A stretch of DNA of 6,823 nt, from positions 1-6,823 of the forward strand of contig JAIOPA010000439.1 of the NCBI GenBank assembly GCA_021414165.1. Direction: 5' to 3'. How positions within the stretch are numbered: the first letter of the stretch is position 1; each line of letters opens with the position of its first letter. Of the stretch, positions 5,617 to 6,823 are shown one piece after another. The notes under the pieces were generated by a model. It ran no database searches, was not told where the DNA came from, and saw only the letters and a program-made list of their open reading frames with translations. This DNA is from Candidatus Eiseniibacteriota bacterium (GTDB lineage Bacteria; Eisenbacteria; RBG-16-71-46). The position numbers and the translations under genes are program-made.

Positions 5617-6599
5617 GGCACCCGGAACGCCCAGGTGGCGTTCGACCAACCGTAGAGGGCCAGCAGGATCGCCGCGATCGCGAGCAGCAGCGGCCCGAGG
5701 TCGCGGTACTCGCGATACACGAGCGCCCGGATCGGGGCGCGCTCCATGCGATCGATCTCGTTGTAGATGGCGGTGAGCGAGGCGGCGTCACCGGCACGGA
5801 AGAAACGTCCGCCGGTGCGGCGCGCGATCTCGATGAGTGGCTTGTCGTCCACGCTCACGGCCTGCATGACCACGGTGCGCCCGAGGACCGGGTCCATGGT
5901 CTGCACCGGAACCACCGCCGGCCGGCCGACGAGGACCGTGTACACGCGCACGCCGAGTGCCTTGGCGAGATCGGCCGCGGTGAGCGGATCGATCGCGCCA
6001 CGATTGTTCTCGCCGTCGGTGAGCAGCACCGCCACCTTGCTGGGGGTCTTGCTCTCGCGTAGCCGTTGCACGGCGGTGGCGAGCCCCATGCCGATCGCGG
6101 TGCCATCGGCCGCGAGGCCGTAGTCCAACTGGTCGAGCAACTCGAGCAACGTGTCGTGATCGAGCGTGAGCGGGCACTGCGTGAAGGCCGTGGCCGCGAA
6201 GCCCACGAGACCGATGCGATCGTGCGGCCGGCCCTTGATGAAGTCGCGCGCGGTCGCGCGCGCCACCTGCAGGCGGTCGCCACCGCCCATGTCGCCCGCG
6301 CGCATGCTGGGCGAGATATCAATGGCCATCGCGATATCGACACCCCGCGAGTCCACCTCGCTCTGCTGGATGCCCTGCTGCGGCCGTGCGGTCGCGAGCA
6401 GCACGAGCGCGAGCGCGGCCCACGGCAGCACGCGCACGGCCAGCCACAGCCAGCGCATGAGCCCGGGATCCGGCAGGCTCACCGTGCTGCCCCAGAGCAA
6501 CGCGGGCGGCCGCACATCGGCGCGCCTGCGCCGCCAGAGCAGCAGCACCGGCAGCACCAACAACAGCAACAGGAACCACGGCGACTCGAAGCGGATCAT
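5613..6599 (-). CDS. batA: BatA: membrane-anchored von Willebrand factor A (VWA) domain protein
   Basis: This 328-residue protein has the standard BatA architecture and length. Two membrane helices come first (about residues 8-22 and 52-69), then a VWA domain (about 88-285), then a final membrane helix (about 301-317). RRRR directly after helix 1 indicates a cytoplasmic loop, which puts the VWA domain in the periplasm. The metal-ion-dependent adhesion site looks complete: D94-x-S96-x-S98 (AIDISPSM), T167 (ADGTAIG) and D195 (LLTDGEN). The family phrase FTQCPLTLDHDT is present at 139-150. Bat proteins are linked to oxygen or stress tolerance and usually operate with a MoxR AAA+ ATPase; the exact biochemical role is unsettled. 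The ATG at 6599 was chosen because it overlaps the upstream stop as ATGA and leads straight into the helix-1 sequence MIRFESPWF. The gene ends with another ATGA overlap into batB. The ribosome-binding site is weak (GGGGGCGG), consistent with coupling. Confidence 0.95.
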   Translation of the reverse strand: MIRFESPWFLLLLLVLPVLLLWRRRRADVRPPALLWGSTVSLPDPGLMRWLWLAVRVLPWAALALVLLATARPQQGIQQSEVDSRGVDIAMAIDISPSMRAGDMGGGDRLQVARATARDFIKGRPHDRIGLVGFAATAFTQCPLTLDHDTLLELLDQLDYGLAADGTAIGMGLATAVQRLRESKTPSKVAVLLTDGENNRGAIDPLTAADLAKALGVRVYTVLVGRPAVVPVQTMDPVLGRTVVMQAVSVDDKPLIEIARRTGGRFFRAGDAASLTAIYNEIDRMERAPIRALVYREYRDLGPLLLAIAAILLALYGWSNATWAFRVP

Positions 6600-6823
6600 G
6601 CCGCCCCCGTCGCGCCCGGCGCGGCACCCGCGCTGGGAGGTGCAGTGCCACCCGGCGTACCCGAGGCGGCGGCGGCGCGCGCCGCGGCGGCCGCGCGGGC
6701 GCGGGCCTCGGCCTCGAGCCGCGCGTCCTGCACGCGGCGCACATAGGCCTCGACGGCATCCTCGGTCTTCACGGCCTCGGCCTCGGTGAGCGGCGCACGC
6801 GCGAACTTCACGCGGTCCCAGAG
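6596..6823 (-). CDS. C-terminal end of the protein encoded upstream of BatA (partial)
   Basis: Only the last 75 residues lie in the window; the reading frame is open through the right edge, so the gene starts outside. The visible part begins LWDRVKFARAPLTEAEA, continues as a charged helix (VEAYVRRVQDARLEAEARAR), and ends in a low-complexity Ala/Gly/Pro tail. A D-x-V-K-F-A segment followed by an acidic helix resembles, from memory, the C-terminus of the small membrane protein often encoded between the DUF58 gene and batA in Bat operons. That protein usually has a signal peptide or membrane helix further upstream, which cannot be seen here. Its TGA stop overlaps the ATG of batA (ATGA at 6599-6596), so the two are almost certainly co-translated. 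A GTG at 6811 could be read as a start, but the open frame beyond it and the family resemblance argue for a truncated longer gene. Its biochemical function is not known to me. Confidence 0.7.
   Translation of the reverse strand, partial: LWDRVKFARAPLTEAEAVKTEDAVEAYVRRVQDARLEAEARARAAAAARAAAASGTPGGTAPPSAGAAPGATGAA

Noticed and set aside
5617..5649. Upstream start for batBC adding MVERHLGVPGA
   Set aside because: It would overlap batA by 37 bp, the extra residues do not resemble the family N-terminus, and the ATG at 5616 gives the same ATGA junction as its neighbours.
4493..5776. Plus-strand frame of 427 codons opposite batBC
   Set aside because: The translation is Ser/Arg/Pro-rich with no domain, and the opposite strand carries VWA motifs in frame.
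6066..6746. Plus-strand frame opposite batA and the upstream gene tail
   Set aside because: It is antisense to the BatA membrane and MIDAS region, and the product is compositionally biased (Ala/Arg/His/Gln).
1..6823. CRISPR array, tRNA/rRNA, insertion sequence or phage features
   Set aside because: No spaced direct repeats, transposase or integrase motifs, terminal inverted repeats or RNA gene signatures were seen; the window is almost fully occupied by same-strand genes.

Overview
The window is a very GC-rich stretch (roughly two-thirds to 70% G+C by eye) with all convincing genes on the minus strand, so it is read from high to low coordinates. The main content is a Bat (Bacteroides aerotolerance) operon: batA, a batB-batC fusion and a batD-batE-like fusion. 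They are preceded by the C-terminal end of another gene and followed immediately by a PAP2-family phosphatase. After a gap of about 130 bp, a second small transcription unit encodes a PTS EIIA type-2-like protein that lacks the phosphorylatable histidine, then a short C4 zinc-ribbon protein, and possibly the first codons of a further gene running off the edge. High GC, the Bat layout and the zinc-ribbon/EIIA-like pair suggest an environmental Gram-negative bacterium. Gemmatimonadota is my best guess, but this is an impression rather than a demonstrated assignment.

Layout, right to left: 6823-6596 is the tail of an upstream gene whose start is outside the window. 6599-5613 is BatA, a VWA protein with a complete MIDAS. 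5616-3877 is BatB (VWA) fused to BatC (TPR, Q/P-rich linker, conserved basic tail). 3880-1508 is BatD (signal peptide, Ig-like domains, membrane anchor) fused to a BatE-like region (TPR-like helices, two membrane helices, SH3-like end). 1504-953 is a PAP2 phosphatase. 952-823 is the only real intergenic gap. 822-355 is the EIIA-like protein, and 358-17 is the zinc-ribbon protein.

The genes are packed extremely tightly. Four-base ATGA/GTGA overlaps join upstream gene/batA, batA/batBC, batBC/batDE and EIIA-like/zinc ribbon, and only 3 bp separate batDE from the PAP2 gene. This implies translational coupling and a single envelope-associated machine. BatA and BatBC should expose metal-binding VWA domains on the periplasmic face, BatBC adds periplasmic TPRs, and BatDE adds large periplasmic Ig-like domains plus a terminal SH3-like module. 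The MoxR ATPase and DUF58 protein that normally accompany Bat genes would be expected just beyond the right edge.

The points most worth following up are the compression of five Bat proteins into three polypeptides, an internal signal-peptide-like segment at the BatB-BatC junction, the catalytically dead EIIA-like protein coupled to a zinc ribbon, and the PAP2 enzyme attached to the Bat operon. I saw no RNA genes, mobile elements, CRISPR arrays or clear terminators.
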